Assembly: GCF_004793765.1 (NCBI RefSeq)
Contig: NZ_SRYM01000020.1
Span: 1 to 62,164, forward strand
Length of the DNA stretch: 62,164 nucleotides
Source: Parabacteroides distasonis
GTDB taxonomy: Bacteria; Bacteroidota; Bacteroidia; Bacteroidales; Tannerellaceae
Reading direction: 5' to 3'
Below, piece after piece: positions 43,205 through 51,885 of the stretch; within the stretch, counting starts at the first letter, position 1; each line of letters begins with the position of its first letter. A program made the position numbers and the translations under genes. The notes beneath the pieces are model-generated. The model searched no databases and was not told the origin of the DNA. It saw only the letters and a list, made by a program, of their open reading frames with translations.

Positions 43205-43864
43205 ATGTTGGTGAAAGATTTCATAACAAAGGAAATTCCGGTGTTAAAAAATTTTGACACAGCGGAATATGCGTTGGCGTTAATGGAGGATTTTAAGCTC
43301 AAGCATCTTCCGTTATTGAGTGATAGCGCATACGAGTGTTTAGTGTCGGAGAAGGACTTATTGGCGATGCCGGATCTTTCGGCTATGATCGGTGAACCGT
43401 TTTTATTCGCTCCGGTGATTTCGGAAAACGGACATTTACATGAGGCGTTGGCAATGATAACGCGGTATGGGTTGAGTCTGTTGCCTGTGGTTTCTGTGGA
43501 CGGAACTTATTTGGGGGTGATTACCCGGGATTGTTTGGTGGATGTTTTATCCGAGTTATGCAACGCAGAGGCCGCCGGAAGCGTGATCGTATTGGAAATG
43601 ATGCCACAGGATTATTCTTTAACGGATATCGCCCGTTTGGTAGAGGCGAATAATGCTCATGTCCTTAATTTGCTATCTCATCAAGATAATGATACGGGTC
43701 GTCTGCTTATAACCCTTAAGATAGATTTGGAAGATGCCTCTCCCGTGATCCGTAGTCTTGAACGTTTCAATTATACGGTTCTTTATCATTTTATGGAGAA
43801 GGGGATGGTGGATGATATGTTGCAGCAGCGGATGAATGAGTTATTACATTATATGAATATGTAA
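43205..43864 (+). CDS. CBS-domain protein
   Basis: 219 residues: two CBS motifs (KDFITKEIPVLKNFDTAEYA and HEALAMITRYGLSLLPVVSV then DGTYLGVITRDCLVDVLSE) followed by an ACT-like C-terminal region (VIVLEMMPQDYSLTDIARLV). CBS pairs usually sense adenosyl nucleotides. It lies 15 bp before nadK on the same strand, which suggests a link to NAD(P) metabolism, but this is inference. No channel or enzyme domain is fused. Confidence 0.88.
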   Translation: MLVKDFITKEIPVLKNFDTAEYALALMEDFKLKHLPLLSDSAYECLVSEKDLLAMPDLSAMIGEPFLFAPVISENGHLHEALAMITRYGLSLLPVVSVDGTYLGVITRDCLVDVLSELCNAEAAGSVIVLEMMPQDYSLTDIARLVEANNAHVLNLLSHQDNDTGRLLITLKIDLEDASPVIRSLERFNYTVLYHFMEKGMVDDMLQQRMNELLHYMNM

Positions 43865-43879
43865 AGTAAGGAGCGTAGA

Positions 43880-44755
43880 ATGAAAGTTGGAATATTTGGA
43901 AGTGAATATCAGATCGAGAGACAGAATTTGATTAAACGCCTGTTCGAGAAACTGCGTGAACAAGAGGCTGATATTTATGTGGACAGTCCTTTTTATACAT
44001 TCCTTACCGATGCTTTTGGTTTCGAGCCTATGGTGAGTGGGTTATTAGAGGGTGATGAGTTTGATCTGGATATAGCGCTTAGCGTGGGAGGGGATGGTAC
44101 GTTCCTTCGTACGGCGGCTCGGGTAAATAAACAGGATATTCCTATTTTAGGTATTAATACCGGCCGGCTGGGTTTCCTTGCGGATGTCAGCAGTAATGAG
44201 GTTGAGGATACCTTGGATGAGATTTTTAAGAATTACTATAAGGTAGAGGAACGAACCCTTTTGCGTTTATATACGGAAGATCGTGCGTTTCGCGGATATA
44301 ATTATGCCTTGAATGAGATCGCCGTGCTGAAGCGTGATAGTTCCTCGATGATTACGATTCACACATTCTTGAATGAGGAATATCTGACTTCTTATCAGGC
44401 GGATGGTTTGGTAGTGGCTACACCTACCGGTTCCACGGCCTATTCGATGAGCGTAAACGGACCGATTATCGTCCCGCAAAGTAATAGCATCGTCTTAAGC
44501 CCAGTAGCTCCGCATTCCTTGAACGTGCGTCCGTTGGTAATTCCGGATTCAGATGTAATAACGCTTCGGGTAGAGAGCCGGAATAAATATTTTCTGATCT
44601 CATTGGATGGGCGTTCGGAAATATTCCCGGCAGGTATTGAATTAAAGATGAGCAAGGCCGATTATACGACGAAAGTCATCAAGCGCTATAACCATACTTT
44701 TTATCAGACGCTTCGGGAAAAATTGATGTGGGGGGCAGATGTGCGAATGAAATAA
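43880..44755 (+). CDS. nadK: NAD kinase
   Basis: 291 residues. SVGGDGTFLRTAARV is the GGDG phosphate-binding motif. INTGRLGFLADVSSNEVEDT, DGLVVATPTGSTAYSMSVNG and SLNVRPLVIPD are the family motifs. Phosphorylates NAD to NADP. MKVGIFGSEYQIERQ is a sound N-terminus, and the gene follows the CBS gene by 15 bp. A small reading frame starts 2 bp after its stop. Confidence 0.95.
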   Translation: MKVGIFGSEYQIERQNLIKRLFEKLREQEADIYVDSPFYTFLTDAFGFEPMVSGLLEGDEFDLDIALSVGGDGTFLRTAARVNKQDIPILGINTGRLGFLADVSSNEVEDTLDEIFKNYYKVEERTLLRLYTEDRAFRGYNYALNEIAVLKRDSSSMITIHTFLNEEYLTSYQADGLVVATPTGSTAYSMSVNGPIIVPQSNSIVLSPVAPHSLNVRPLVIPDSDVITLRVESRNKYFLISLDGRSEIFPAGIELKMSKADYTTKVIKRYNHTFYQTLREKLMWGADVRMK

Positions 44756-44757
44756 TA

Positions 44758-44943
44758 ATGGAATGTTTGATGGAATACCAACATGCGGTTCAGACGAAAG
44801 TGGATCGTGTCGTGGAATCCTTGATTAAGGAAAAGGAGCGTTTGGCGAAGTGTTTGCTGGAACAGTTGGATACTTCGTTTGAAAAAGAATTGATGCCTGC
44901 TAATGATCTCCGTTCTCCTGACGATTTTTGGGGAAGTTATTAG
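44758..44943 (+). CDS. Small hypothetical protein (61 aa)
   Basis: MECLMEYQHAVQTKVDRVVE starts 2 bp after the nadK stop and continues through a charged helix (SLIKEKERLAKCLLEQLDTS) to DLRSPDDFWGSY. The amphipathic helical character and codon use resemble real Bacteroidales small proteins, but I know no family and the start context is weak. An upstream in-frame ATG (44728) lies within nadK. After it, 44944-45236 contains no gene, only an AT-rich stretch and the small RNA unit at 45059. Confidence 0.4.
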   Translation: MECLMEYQHAVQTKVDRVVESLIKEKERLAKCLLEQLDTSFEKELMPANDLRSPDDFWGSY

Positions 44944-45058
44944 GTCTGAGCGAATGATTTTATTGTTAATAACTATGTTCTAGAACATGATTTTGTTAAA
45001 TCTGTTTAAGTAGATGAGATTTGCAAATAAAATATTATGCTACATAACATAAAACCTC

Positions 45059-45140
45059 TATATTTGCACTGTGTTTTTCATGGTATTAGATTTAAGGTTA
45101 ACAATTGAGATTGGCTGTCCGTGACGGATAGCCTTTTTTT
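45059..45140 (+). ncRNA. Candidate small RNA unit, copy B (promoter, leader, terminator)
   Basis: TATATTTG (45059-45066) is a -7 element. It is preceded by the dyad TTATGCTACATAACATAA and followed by CACTGTGTTTTTCATGGTAT, then TAGATTTAAGGTTAACAATT, and the hairpin GGCTGTCC-GTGAC-GGATAGCC (45113-45133) with TTTTTTTT. It matches copy A (31716-31797, minus strand) almost base for base across dyad, promoter, body and terminator. Expected length about 70 nt. A 14-codon frame from ATG at 45080 (MVLDLRLTIEIGCP) stops in the hairpin loop. It lies alone between nadK and the FHA gene, so it does not look like a leader of either. Confidence 0.75.
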
Positions 45141-45236
45141 TCAAAAAATCATAACCATGAGATTTTAGGAGTGTAGCTGAAGGTTTTTTCGTAAATTTGC
45201 GCTCCGTTTGTAATACTAGATCCTGTATTTAAGTGT

Positions 45237-45776
45237 ATGAAAAGAGTATTCTGTCCAAAATGTGATAATCAGTTGTCTTTTGATGAGACCAAATATCCGG
45301 AAGGGAAGGTATTAGCCTTCGTTTGTCCGCAGTGTGGAGCGCAATTTAAGATCAAATTGGGCCGAAAGGTGGTGAAGACGGCTACCGGTGAGGAAAAAGA
45401 GGTGAAGGAGCCGGATTTCTCTTGTGGTTATATTACTGTCATCGAGAATGTTTTTGCCTTTAAGCAAGATCTTCCATTAGTGATGGGAGATAATGTGATC
45501 GGTCGCCGTAATAAGGATACGGAAGGAGTGGATGTCCCTATTATCACGAGTGATCCGAGTATGGGACGTAAGCATTGTGTGATCCATGTGAGGAAAGATG
45601 CTAATGACAGATTCATTTATATGGTGCGTGACTTTCCCAGCTTGACTGGGACTTTCGTGAAAAATGTATTGGTTGGTAAAAAAGAACAAGTACGTATCGG
45701 GGAAGGTACGATCGTGACGATTGGCGCTACTACCTTTATCTTACATTCTGCGAACGAGGGAGAAGAAGAGGAGTAA
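45237..45776 (+). CDS. Zinc-ribbon and FHA-domain protein
   Basis: 179 residues. CPKC and CPQC near positions 6 and 31 form a zinc ribbon. Residues about 80-170 form an FHA domain: VIGRRNKDTEGVDVPIITSD, PSMGRKHCVIHVRKDANDR then LTGTFVKNVLVGKKEQVRIG. FHA domains bind phosphothreonine peptides, but no kinase is nearby. TAAATTTG at 45192-45199 is a -7 element 37 bp before the ATG. The 45777-46697 region after it holds an inverted repeat and two gene remnants. Confidence 0.9.
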   Translation: MKRVFCPKCDNQLSFDETKYPEGKVLAFVCPQCGAQFKIKLGRKVVKTATGEEKEVKEPDFSCGYITVIENVFAFKQDLPLVMGDNVIGRRNKDTEGVDVPIITSDPSMGRKHCVIHVRKDANDRFIYMVRDFPSLTGTFVKNVLVGKKEQVRIGEGTIVTIGATTFILHSANEGEEEE

Positions 45777-45784
45777 ATATAAAA

Positions 45785-45918
45785 AACTTCAGAGCTGTTT
45801 CCGTGGATGATTTCAATCTTTAACTTCGAGTCGGAATGATAGCAGGTAAGGGACTTTGACGTTTGTTTTGGGAGTGAGTTATAAGATATATGCTCACTTC
45901 AGGATACAGCTCTGAAGT
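45785..45918. repeat. 13-bp inverted repeat enclosing 108 bp
   Basis: ACTTCAGAGCTGT (45785-45797) and ACAGCTCTGAAGT (45906-45918) are perfect inverse copies, beginning 8 bp after the FHA stop. The 108 bp between them has no gene and no clear TAnnTTTG promoter. It could be a mobile-element remnant, an invertible segment or a distant RNA stem. From 45919 to 46100 I see nothing definite. Confidence 0.7.
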
Positions 45919-46108
45919 ATCACTGAGAAAACAAGTATCATAGGTATTAAGATTAAGCCGATTAACATAAAGAAATGAAAAGAACCGAAAGAATGGTTGT
46001 ATTAACTATGATTAAAATAGTCTCTTAAGTTTTGTTTTTCTAGAAATTAGCTAACTTTCTGTACGGTTTTTGAAATGTTAATGAGCACGAGATAAAATAG
46101 ACAAAGGG

Positions 46109-46282
46109 ACAGTTATAGAGCGGGTTTCTAAAAAACAGCCGGTAAATAAAACAGCATTCTTGGTATTGCTGGCATTAAGCGTTACGCATTGTTTGAATGA
46201 TTCGTTGCAATCCGTTATCTTGGCGGTTTATCCACTTTTCAAGGATGATTTTATAATAATATGTGGCTTCTGCCTCTTTTAG
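46109..46282 (+). pseudogene. MFS exporter fragment (fosmidomycin-resistance-like N-terminus)
   Basis: One frame reads KKQPVNKTAFLVLLALSVTH then CLNDSLQSVILAVYPLFKDD, the start of Fsr-type MFS transporters. It lacks a start codon and ends in a stop after IICGFCLF, about 45 family residues in place of roughly 400. The middle and end are missing; the sequence jumps directly to the ABC permease remnant. It is a decayed deletion scar, not a functional gene. Confidence 0.6.
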
Positions 46283-46321
46283 GATTGGTTACGAAGACCG
46301 CTCGCCGACGGTTTGGATTAA

Positions 46322-46706
46322 GCTGAGGCGCAGAAGTGGATGAAGGAGGGGGATGCTGTAGGTATTTTGTATCTTCCCTCTGATTTCGAGACCCGGGTGG
46401 CACGAGGGAATGAGTCCCTGTTGATCATGTACCAGACGACAAGCGTCGTCTGGAGATGTTGGTGTTTTTCCGGAGTCTCTTGTCTCTTGGAATTGATGCC
46501 TTAGTATTGGCAAATGACCCATTATATCATTCCGGCGGCTCCCACTACGCTGGCCTATACAGCTCAACTCGATGGGAGCGTCGATTGAGCAAGTCGGTGT
46601 GGAGTACGTGACGTTGTGGTTGCAATGCGTTGTTTATTTCCTCTTGGCTTGTTGGGTGTACCGGCGGAATATCTTAAAGGCGAGCCGTGCCTTGTCGTCA
46701 TTGTAG
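46322..46706 (+). pseudogene. ABC-2 type permease remnant, multiply frameshifted
   Basis: A stretch reads AEAQKWMKEGDAVGILYLPS then DFETRVARGNESLLIMYQTT, the conserved periplasmic loop of drug-type ABC-2 permeases. Further on, other frames give IIPAAPTTLAYTAQLDGS and, ending at the stop 704-706, VEYVTLWLQCVVYFLLACWV then YRRNILKASRALSSL, the family C-terminus. At least two frame changes break it. The stop overlaps the MBL gene end by 9 bp. Together with the MFS fragment this marks an old exporter region in decay. Confidence 0.65.
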
Positions 46707-47423
46707 CTCTCGTATCCTGACGTTGATGCCGCAACCTTTCAAGGCATCTTTCAATTCGCCTATCTTCGTATCCCCGTAATGGTAAGGGTATAGGATTTTA
46801 GGCGAGAACATCTTGGCCGCTTTAGCCGCTTGTGGGACGGTCATGGTATAAGGCTGGTTGACGGGAAGGAAAGCGATATCGATGTCTTTCAGGTCTTTCA
46901 TCTCCGGGATGTCTTCCGTATCGCCGGCTATATAGACTCTTAGTTCGTCGAACGTGAGGATATAGCCATTATCCCGGTGGCGGGGGTGATATTTATCCCG
47001 TCCGGGTGTGGTGTTATAGGCGGGGATGGCCTCTATCTTCATATAGCTGATGGAGGTATCCGTATCGCCGTTTTTGAGGATCTTTCCTTTTCCCAACTTC
47101 TTTTGGCTGTTCTCGTTGGCGATGATTTCCGTACCGCTTTTCTCGACGGCTTGTATCGCTTTCGGGTCCAGATGGTCGCCATGCTCGTGGGTGATCAAGA
47201 TGATATCGGCTTTCGGGAAAGTCGTATAATCGGCGTATTCGGAGACAGGATCTACCTGTATCGAATGATTGTCGTACGTAAGCATCAGGCTGCCGTGCTT
47301 GATGAACGTGATGGTCAGTTCTTTTCCGCTCTTGGTCTTGAAAGAATCCGAGGCGAAGTTACTAGCAGAGGCTAAGCTCGCCATGAATAAACTACACATA
47401 AGCATACATGTTTTTAGTCTCAT
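46698..47423 (-). CDS. Exported metallo-beta-lactamase-fold hydrolase
   Basis: 241 residues. MRLKTCMLMCSLFMASLASA is a signal peptide. ILITHEHGDHLDPKAIQAV carries the HxHxDH metal motif, VYIAGDTEDIPEM the bridging Asp, and ILYPYHYGDTK the late His. These features match the UlaG-like/L-ascorbate-6-phosphate-lactonase branch of MBL proteins, but a periplasmic location makes that substrate unlikely. Function unknown. The minus-strand TATATTTG element (47451-47458) lies 28 bp upstream. It overlaps the decayed ABC permease end. Confidence 0.9.
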   Translation of the reverse strand: MRLKTCMLMCSLFMASLASASNFASDSFKTKSGKELTITFIKHGSLMLTYDNHSIQVDPVSEYADYTTFPKADIILITHEHGDHLDPKAIQAVEKSGTEIIANENSQKKLGKGKILKNGDTDTSISYMKIEAIPAYNTTPGRDKYHPRHRDNGYILTFDELRVYIAGDTEDIPEMKDLKDIDIAFLPVNQPYTMTVPQAAKAAKMFSPKILYPYHYGDTKIGELKDALKGCGINVRIRELQ

Positions 47424-47546
47424 AATCTTGCGGTTTTTTTAGTGTTTCCGCAAATATAATCATAATAGATTAATTCCCTAATTTGTTCGCCTATCCGGTA
47501 TAAATATTTACATTTGCGACGTATATTCTGATAACATGAAAACGAA

Positions 47547-49274
47547 ATGAGAAGAATTGTTCTGTTGATTACGATTTGTTGCCAAGTATTTTGGGTGGCG
47601 GCGCAAAAGAAAGCGCCCAAATGGATGGATAAGCAACGAAAGGCGGTGGTTACCGTCACTACTTATGGAAAAGATAACCAGAAGAAAGCGTCCGGTACGG
47701 GATTTTTCATTACCGAGACCGGTGAGGCGTTGTCCGGTTATTCCTTGTTTAAGGATGCGGCGAGGGCGACCGTGACCGACGCTGACGGAAAAGAATATCC
47801 GGTAAGCCGCATCTTGGGGGCTGATGAATTATATGACGTGATCAAGTTCAAGGTAGAGGTTCCGAAGAAAGCTGTATTCTTGCCGATCGCCCGTGAGCCG
47901 ATCTGGCAAGGAGCTACCGCTTATCTGATACCTTACTCGACCGGTAAGATCACGAAGTTCGGGGAAGGACCGGTCTCGGAGGTCAGTAAGTTGAAGGAGC
48001 CGTTCAGCTATTATAAATTGTCGATGGCGCTGGAGAGCGGGCAGGTAAACGCTCCTGTATTGACGACGGACGGCGAGGTGTTCGGCTTGGCGCAGGAAGA
48101 CGCATCGGGGAAGAAGGAAGATTCCTATGCGGTCTCGGCGGGATACGCGAATAGCTTGACGATTCAGTCGGCGGACGCCTTTAATTCCACCTATAGCCGG
48201 ATTGGTATCCGGAAGGCGTGGCCGTCGGATGCAAGCCAAGCGCAGGTCTCCTTATACCTGATGGCAAGCTCGCAAGACCCGAAGACGTATCTGGCTACCT
48301 TGAATGATTTCATCGCCACTTTCCCGGATTCTCCCGACGGGTATTTGAACCGTGCCAATCATTACGCTTACCACCGTGCGGATCTGGCTCCTACGGAGGC
48401 CGAGCAGGCGGCTTATCTGGATAAGGCGTTGGAAGATATAAACACGGCTTCCCGCTTCAGCGAGCGGAAAGGGGATATCTGGTTCAACCGAGCCAAGTTG
48501 ATCTACGGTGTGGCCGCTGCGGATACGACCTTGAATAAGGAGCAGTGGACCGTCGATGCCGCTACCGAGGCGATACAAAAGGCGATCGGGGAGGAGGACT
48601 TGCCGGTCTATCGCCAATTGGAAGGGGATATCCATTTTTATAAAGGAGATTTCGAGCAGGCATTCGCTGATTATATGAAGGTGAATGATAGTGATATGGT
48701 ATCTTCTACCTCTTGGTATTGGGCGGCGAAGGCGAAGGCGAATATCCGGGGCGCTAACTTCGGGGATATCATCGCCTTGCTGGATAGCGCCATCGCCAAA
48801 TGCGGGAACCCGCCAACGAATGAGGCCGCTCCCTATATCTTGGAACGGGTGGATCTCCGCTTGAAACTGATGCAATACAAGGAGGCCGTGGACGATTATG
48901 ATTTATACTACGATCTCTTGAAAGGACAGGTCGGCGACCGTTTCTTCTATTACCGCGAGCAAGCGAAGTTCCACATGAACGATTTCCCCGGCGCCTTGGC
49001 CGATATCCAATCCGCTATCCGCTTGAATCCGGGCGACCCGACTTATCCGGCGGAGGAAGCGTCCGTATATATCCGTATGGAAAACTATGATCAGGCGTTG
49101 AGGAGCTTGGAGAATGCCTTGCGGATCGCTCCGGATTTCGCCTCTTGCTATCGTTTGCGAGGCATCTGCTACGTCCGTCAGGGTAAGAAGGCGGAAGCGT
49201 GCGAGGCTTTCAACAAGGCGAAGGAGTTGGGTGATCCTGTCGTGGACAAATTAATAAAGGAACATTGTAAGTAA
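47547..49274 (+). CDS. Trypsin-like protease-fold and TPR protein, active site apparently lost
   Basis: 575 residues. MRRIVLLITICCQVFWVAAQ is a signal peptide. Residues about 33-210 follow the HtrA/trypsin pattern (ASGTGFFITETGEALSGYSL, YDVIKFKV, SGQVNAPVLTTDGEVFGLAQ). At the His position there is Ser-66 (GYSLFKD), the Asp (LYDVIKF, about 97) remains, and the nucleophile Ser in GNSGGP is replaced (SGQVNAP). The C-terminal half has at least five TPR-like repeats (GDIHFYKGDFEQAFADYMKV; AEEASVYIRMENYDQALRSL). So it is probably a periplasmic scaffold or peptide-binding pseudoprotease. TACATTTG at 47509-47516 is a -7 element. Confidence 0.85.
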   Translation: MRRIVLLITICCQVFWVAAQKKAPKWMDKQRKAVVTVTTYGKDNQKKASGTGFFITETGEALSGYSLFKDAARATVTDADGKEYPVSRILGADELYDVIKFKVEVPKKAVFLPIAREPIWQGATAYLIPYSTGKITKFGEGPVSEVSKLKEPFSYYKLSMALESGQVNAPVLTTDGEVFGLAQEDASGKKEDSYAVSAGYANSLTIQSADAFNSTYSRIGIRKAWPSDASQAQVSLYLMASSQDPKTYLATLNDFIATFPDSPDGYLNRANHYAYHRADLAPTEAEQAAYLDKALEDINTASRFSERKGDIWFNRAKLIYGVAAADTTLNKEQWTVDAATEAIQKAIGEEDLPVYRQLEGDIHFYKGDFEQAFADYMKVNDSDMVSSTSWYWAAKAKANIRGANFGDIIALLDSAIAKCGNPPTNEAAPYILERVDLRLKLMQYKEAVDDYDLYYDLLKGQVGDRFFYYREQAKFHMNDFPGALADIQSAIRLNPGDPTYPAEEASVYIRMENYDQALRSLENALRIAPDFASCYRLRGICYVRQGKKAEACEAFNKAKELGDPVVDKLIKEHCK

Positions 49275-49326
49275 AGGTGCAACTGGGCGGGTACGCACGT
49301 GTATCTGCCCGGCTGTAAGGCACCGC

Positions 49327-50037
49327 TTATCTCCCTATGAACTTCTTGAACGCCTCTACCTTGTCGTTCAATATCAATTCCTCCGGAAATCGTGTCTCTT
49401 GCAATAACTCGTAGATATGATCGTACCGGGCTATATCGAAAGATATATGTGCGTCGCTACCTAAAATCACAGGAACCTCGTATTTCTTGCATAGGCGCAA
49501 GATCGTGAGGTTATTATCTCTGGCGGTGAGCTTTTTGCGGACCGGGTTGAGAGAGCTGTTGTTGATCTCCAGCAACGTGTGATGCTCTTTGGACGCTAAT
49601 ACGATAGGCTCGAAATCCACCTCTGCCGTACCGTCTCCCGGGTGACTGATGATGTGGACATGCGGGTTGCGGATCGCCCCGATCATCGCCTCCGTGTTCT
49701 GCTCGACCGTTCCCGGTTTGTAGCAAAGCGAGTGGATACCCGCTATCCGGATATCCAGCATAGGGAAGTACTCCTCGCCCAGATCGATCGTACCCTTATA
49801 ATCGATGATGTTCAATTCTGCCCCGAGCAATAACTCGACACCGTATATCCGGCGGGGAACCACGTGCAGGTTACGGAAGTAAATCGGGGAGCACGTCCCC
49901 GGTATGCCGGGGGCATGCTCTGTTATACCTAGTAACTTCAATCCTTTCTCGGAGGCGGCCGCTGCCATTTCTTGCAGGGTGCTAAAGGCATGCCCACTGG
50001 CTACCGTATGGGTATGCACGTCAAGTAACGTCTTCAT
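49327..50037 (-). CDS. PHP-domain phosphatase/phosphoesterase
   Basis: 236 residues. LDVHTHTVASGHAFSTLQEM and LKLLGITEHAPG give the first metal-binding histidines of the PHP fold, IAGIHSLCYKPG, HVHIISHPGDGTAEVDFEPI and LGSDAHISFDIARYDHI the rest. It resembles the YcdX-type hydrolases. Start ATG at 50037 overlaps the ABC-F stop by 4 bp, so the two genes are coupled. The substrate is not known. A GC-rich inverted repeat around CACGTG (49282-49313) separates it from the convergent TPR gene. Confidence 0.9.
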   Translation of the reverse strand: MKTLLDVHTHTVASGHAFSTLQEMAAAASEKGLKLLGITEHAPGIPGTCSPIYFRNLHVVPRRIYGVELLLGAELNIIDYKGTIDLGEEYFPMLDIRIAGIHSLCYKPGTVEQNTEAMIGAIRNPHVHIISHPGDGTAEVDFEPIVLASKEHHTLLEINNSSLNPVRKKLTARDNNLTILRLCKKYEVPVILGSDAHISFDIARYDHIYELLQETRFPEELILNDKVEAFKKFIGR

Positions 50038-51653
50038 AAATTCGTCTTTAACCTACCCGCGAAGGTAGTTATTATTTGGTGGATACCCAATTCCCGGATA
50101 AAATAAGCGTCGTGCGAGATCAGCAAGATCGTGCCCCTGTACGCACGGACCATAGAGGTGATAATCTCGATGCTTTGGATGTCGAGATTATTGGTCGGCT
50201 CATCTAGGATAAACAGGTCCGGAGCCTGGTTACTGATCATCAAGCAACAGAATGCCAACCTCATTTTCTCGCCTCCGCTCAGCTTCCCGCAGCTCTTCTC
50301 CCACGTGTCGTGCGGGAAGAGGAAACGGTTTAGCAATGTCTTGATCTCGTGCTCTTGGAAATGACGCTCGTTGAAGGCTTGCGCTTGCTCGTACACCGTC
50401 CGGTCGTTCCGGACGATCGAGTATTCTTGGTCGATATAGATAGAGGAGAAATCCGCACGGATCAAGGAACCGCGACGAGGCGACAACCGGCCGGTAATCA
50501 ACTTTAGCAAAGTCGTCTTGCCGGAACCGTTATCGCCTTGTATCAGCCACCGTTCCCCACTCTTGATCTGGAAGCTCATCGGGGAGGGCCATAGATCGCC
50601 GGCCTCGGCGTAACCGAAATTGATCTCCTTGGCGGTAACCAATATCTTGCCTTCGTGTAAGCCGGATGCGCTGAAATCCAGTTTCATGCCTTGAAGGTTG
50701 GGTAGGGAGGAGCGCATTTGCTTTAGCTCGTTAGCAAGGTTCTCCATCTTGTCCTCGTGAACCTCTTTTAGTTTGGAGGCGCTTTTCTCGGCGTTCTCCT
50801 TCAAGGCACCCATCATGATCTTGGGGATTCCTTTCTGGATGCTTTGTTTCTTTCCCCGGGATTCATGCTTTTGTTTTCGCTCGGCTACCTCACGGGCGGT
50901 TTTCCTGACCCTGCGAAGCTCTTTCTCCTTCGCTTCCAGTTTCTCTTGCATGGAAGCCTGTTCCTGTTCTTTTTGTTCCTTGTAGAAATCATAATTACCC
51001 CCGTAAAGGGTGATCCCCCCGACGGATAATTCCGCTATGGAAGATAATAGGTTCAATAAGGTACGATCGTGGCTGACGACCAACAAGGTGATACGGCAAG
51101 ACGTGATGAAATCGTATAACTTCTCCCGGCTACGCCTATCCAGATGGTTGGTCGGCTCATCCAATAGCAGGATCGAGGGTTGGTGGATCTCGATCCCGGA
51201 GAGGAAAACCTTGGTTTTCTCGCCGCCGCTTAATGTGCGCATCGGTTGGGAGAGGAGGATATGCTCCAAATCCCAAGCGTGCAGGGCGGCGAGGCTCCGT
51301 TCCTCGATCGTCCAGTCATCCGCCAGCGTGTTGAAATTAGAGAGGGAGACGTCGCCCTTGGTAATCGCCCGCAAGGCTTCTAGTTTCCCGTCGATACGTA
51401 GGGCCTGGGCCACCGTCAGGTTATCATATTGCCCGAAATGCTGGGGTACGTAATAGGGTGGGGTCGGATAGATAATCTCCCCTTCTTGCGCTTGCAAGGT
51501 CCTGGCCAAGATACGGAGGAAGGTAGATTTTCCCGATCCGTTGTTCCCGACTAAGGCGACCTTTTGCCCCTTGTTGATCGTTAAGTCGATCCCCTTGAAT
51601 AAGACTTGATTGTTCGGATGTATATACGTGATTTTTTGCGCTACGATACTCAT
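50034..51653 (-). CDS. ABC-F family ATPase
   Basis: 539 residues with two ABC domains in one chain and no membrane segment: Walker A GNNGSGKSTFLRI and GDNGSGKTTLLKL, signatures LSGGEKTKVFL and LSGGEKMRLAFCCL, Walker B LLLDEPTNHLD and FILDEPTNNLD. A charged linker lies between them (KEQEQASMQEKLEAKEKELR). ABC-F proteins act on the ribosome, some giving resistance to 50S-targeting drugs, others regulating translation. The long 5' leader with a candidate peptide frame hints at attenuation control. It is co-transcribed with the PHP gene. Confidence 0.93.
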   Translation of the reverse strand: MSIVAQKITYIHPNNQVLFKGIDLTINKGQKVALVGNNGSGKSTFLRILARTLQAQEGEIIYPTPPYYVPQHFGQYDNLTVAQALRIDGKLEALRAITKGDVSLSNFNTLADDWTIEERSLAALHAWDLEHILLSQPMRTLSGGEKTKVFLSGIEIHQPSILLLDEPTNHLDRRSREKLYDFITSCRITLLVVSHDRTLLNLLSSIAELSVGGITLYGGNYDFYKEQKEQEQASMQEKLEAKEKELRRVRKTAREVAERKQKHESRGKKQSIQKGIPKIMMGALKENAEKSASKLKEVHEDKMENLANELKQMRSSLPNLQGMKLDFSASGLHEGKILVTAKEINFGYAEAGDLWPSPMSFQIKSGERWLIQGDNGSGKTTLLKLITGRLSPRRGSLIRADFSSIYIDQEYSIVRNDRTVYEQAQAFNERHFQEHEIKTLLNRFLFPHDTWEKSCGKLSGGEKMRLAFCCLMISNQAPDLFILDEPTNNLDIQSIEIITSMVRAYRGTILLISHDAYFIRELGIHQIITTFAGRLKTNL

Positions 51654-51739
51654 AGTGTGAACTGATTTAAAATGTGAGATACTAAAATGGATAAGAAATA
51701 CCGATGATGATCGGTTTCACGATAGCCTCGAATCTGTCG

Positions 51740-51793
51740 TCACGAAATTAGCCCTATACGGATAGAGGGCTTTCCGGATGGAAAGAACGACAT
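51740..51793 (-). CDS. Candidate leader peptide upstream of the ABC-F gene (17 aa)
   Basis: On the minus strand, inside the 5' leader between the promoter (51852) and the ABC-F ATG (51653), an ATG at 51793 opens a 17-codon frame, MSFFPSGKPSIRIGLIS. It includes an AGCCCTCTAT…AGGGCT partial hairpin (51750-51771). Such leaders regulate ABC-F resistance genes by ribosome stalling in other phyla. There is no strong ribosome-binding site, and the frame may be chance. Confidence 0.3.
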   Translation of the reverse strand: MSFFPSGKPSIRIGLIS

Positions 51794-51851
51794 CTTGAGA
51801 TAAATTAAACGGCTATTCTCATTGGAGTAATTATATAGTTATATAGGAACG

Positions 51852-51883
51852 CAAAGGTAGGAATAGTTTTGGGTTTAGGCAAA
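51852..51883 (-). promoter_or_regulatory. Bacteroidetes promoter of the ABC-F/PHP operon
   Basis: On the minus strand TTTG (plus 51880-51883) is 20 bp before TACCTTTG (51852-51859). The spacing is exact for the primary sigma factor. Transcription would start near 51845, giving a leader of about 190 nt before the ABC-F ATG. The rest of the 51654-51953 gap holds that leader and the inverted repeat at 51886. Confidence 0.78.
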
Positions 51884-51885
51884 TG

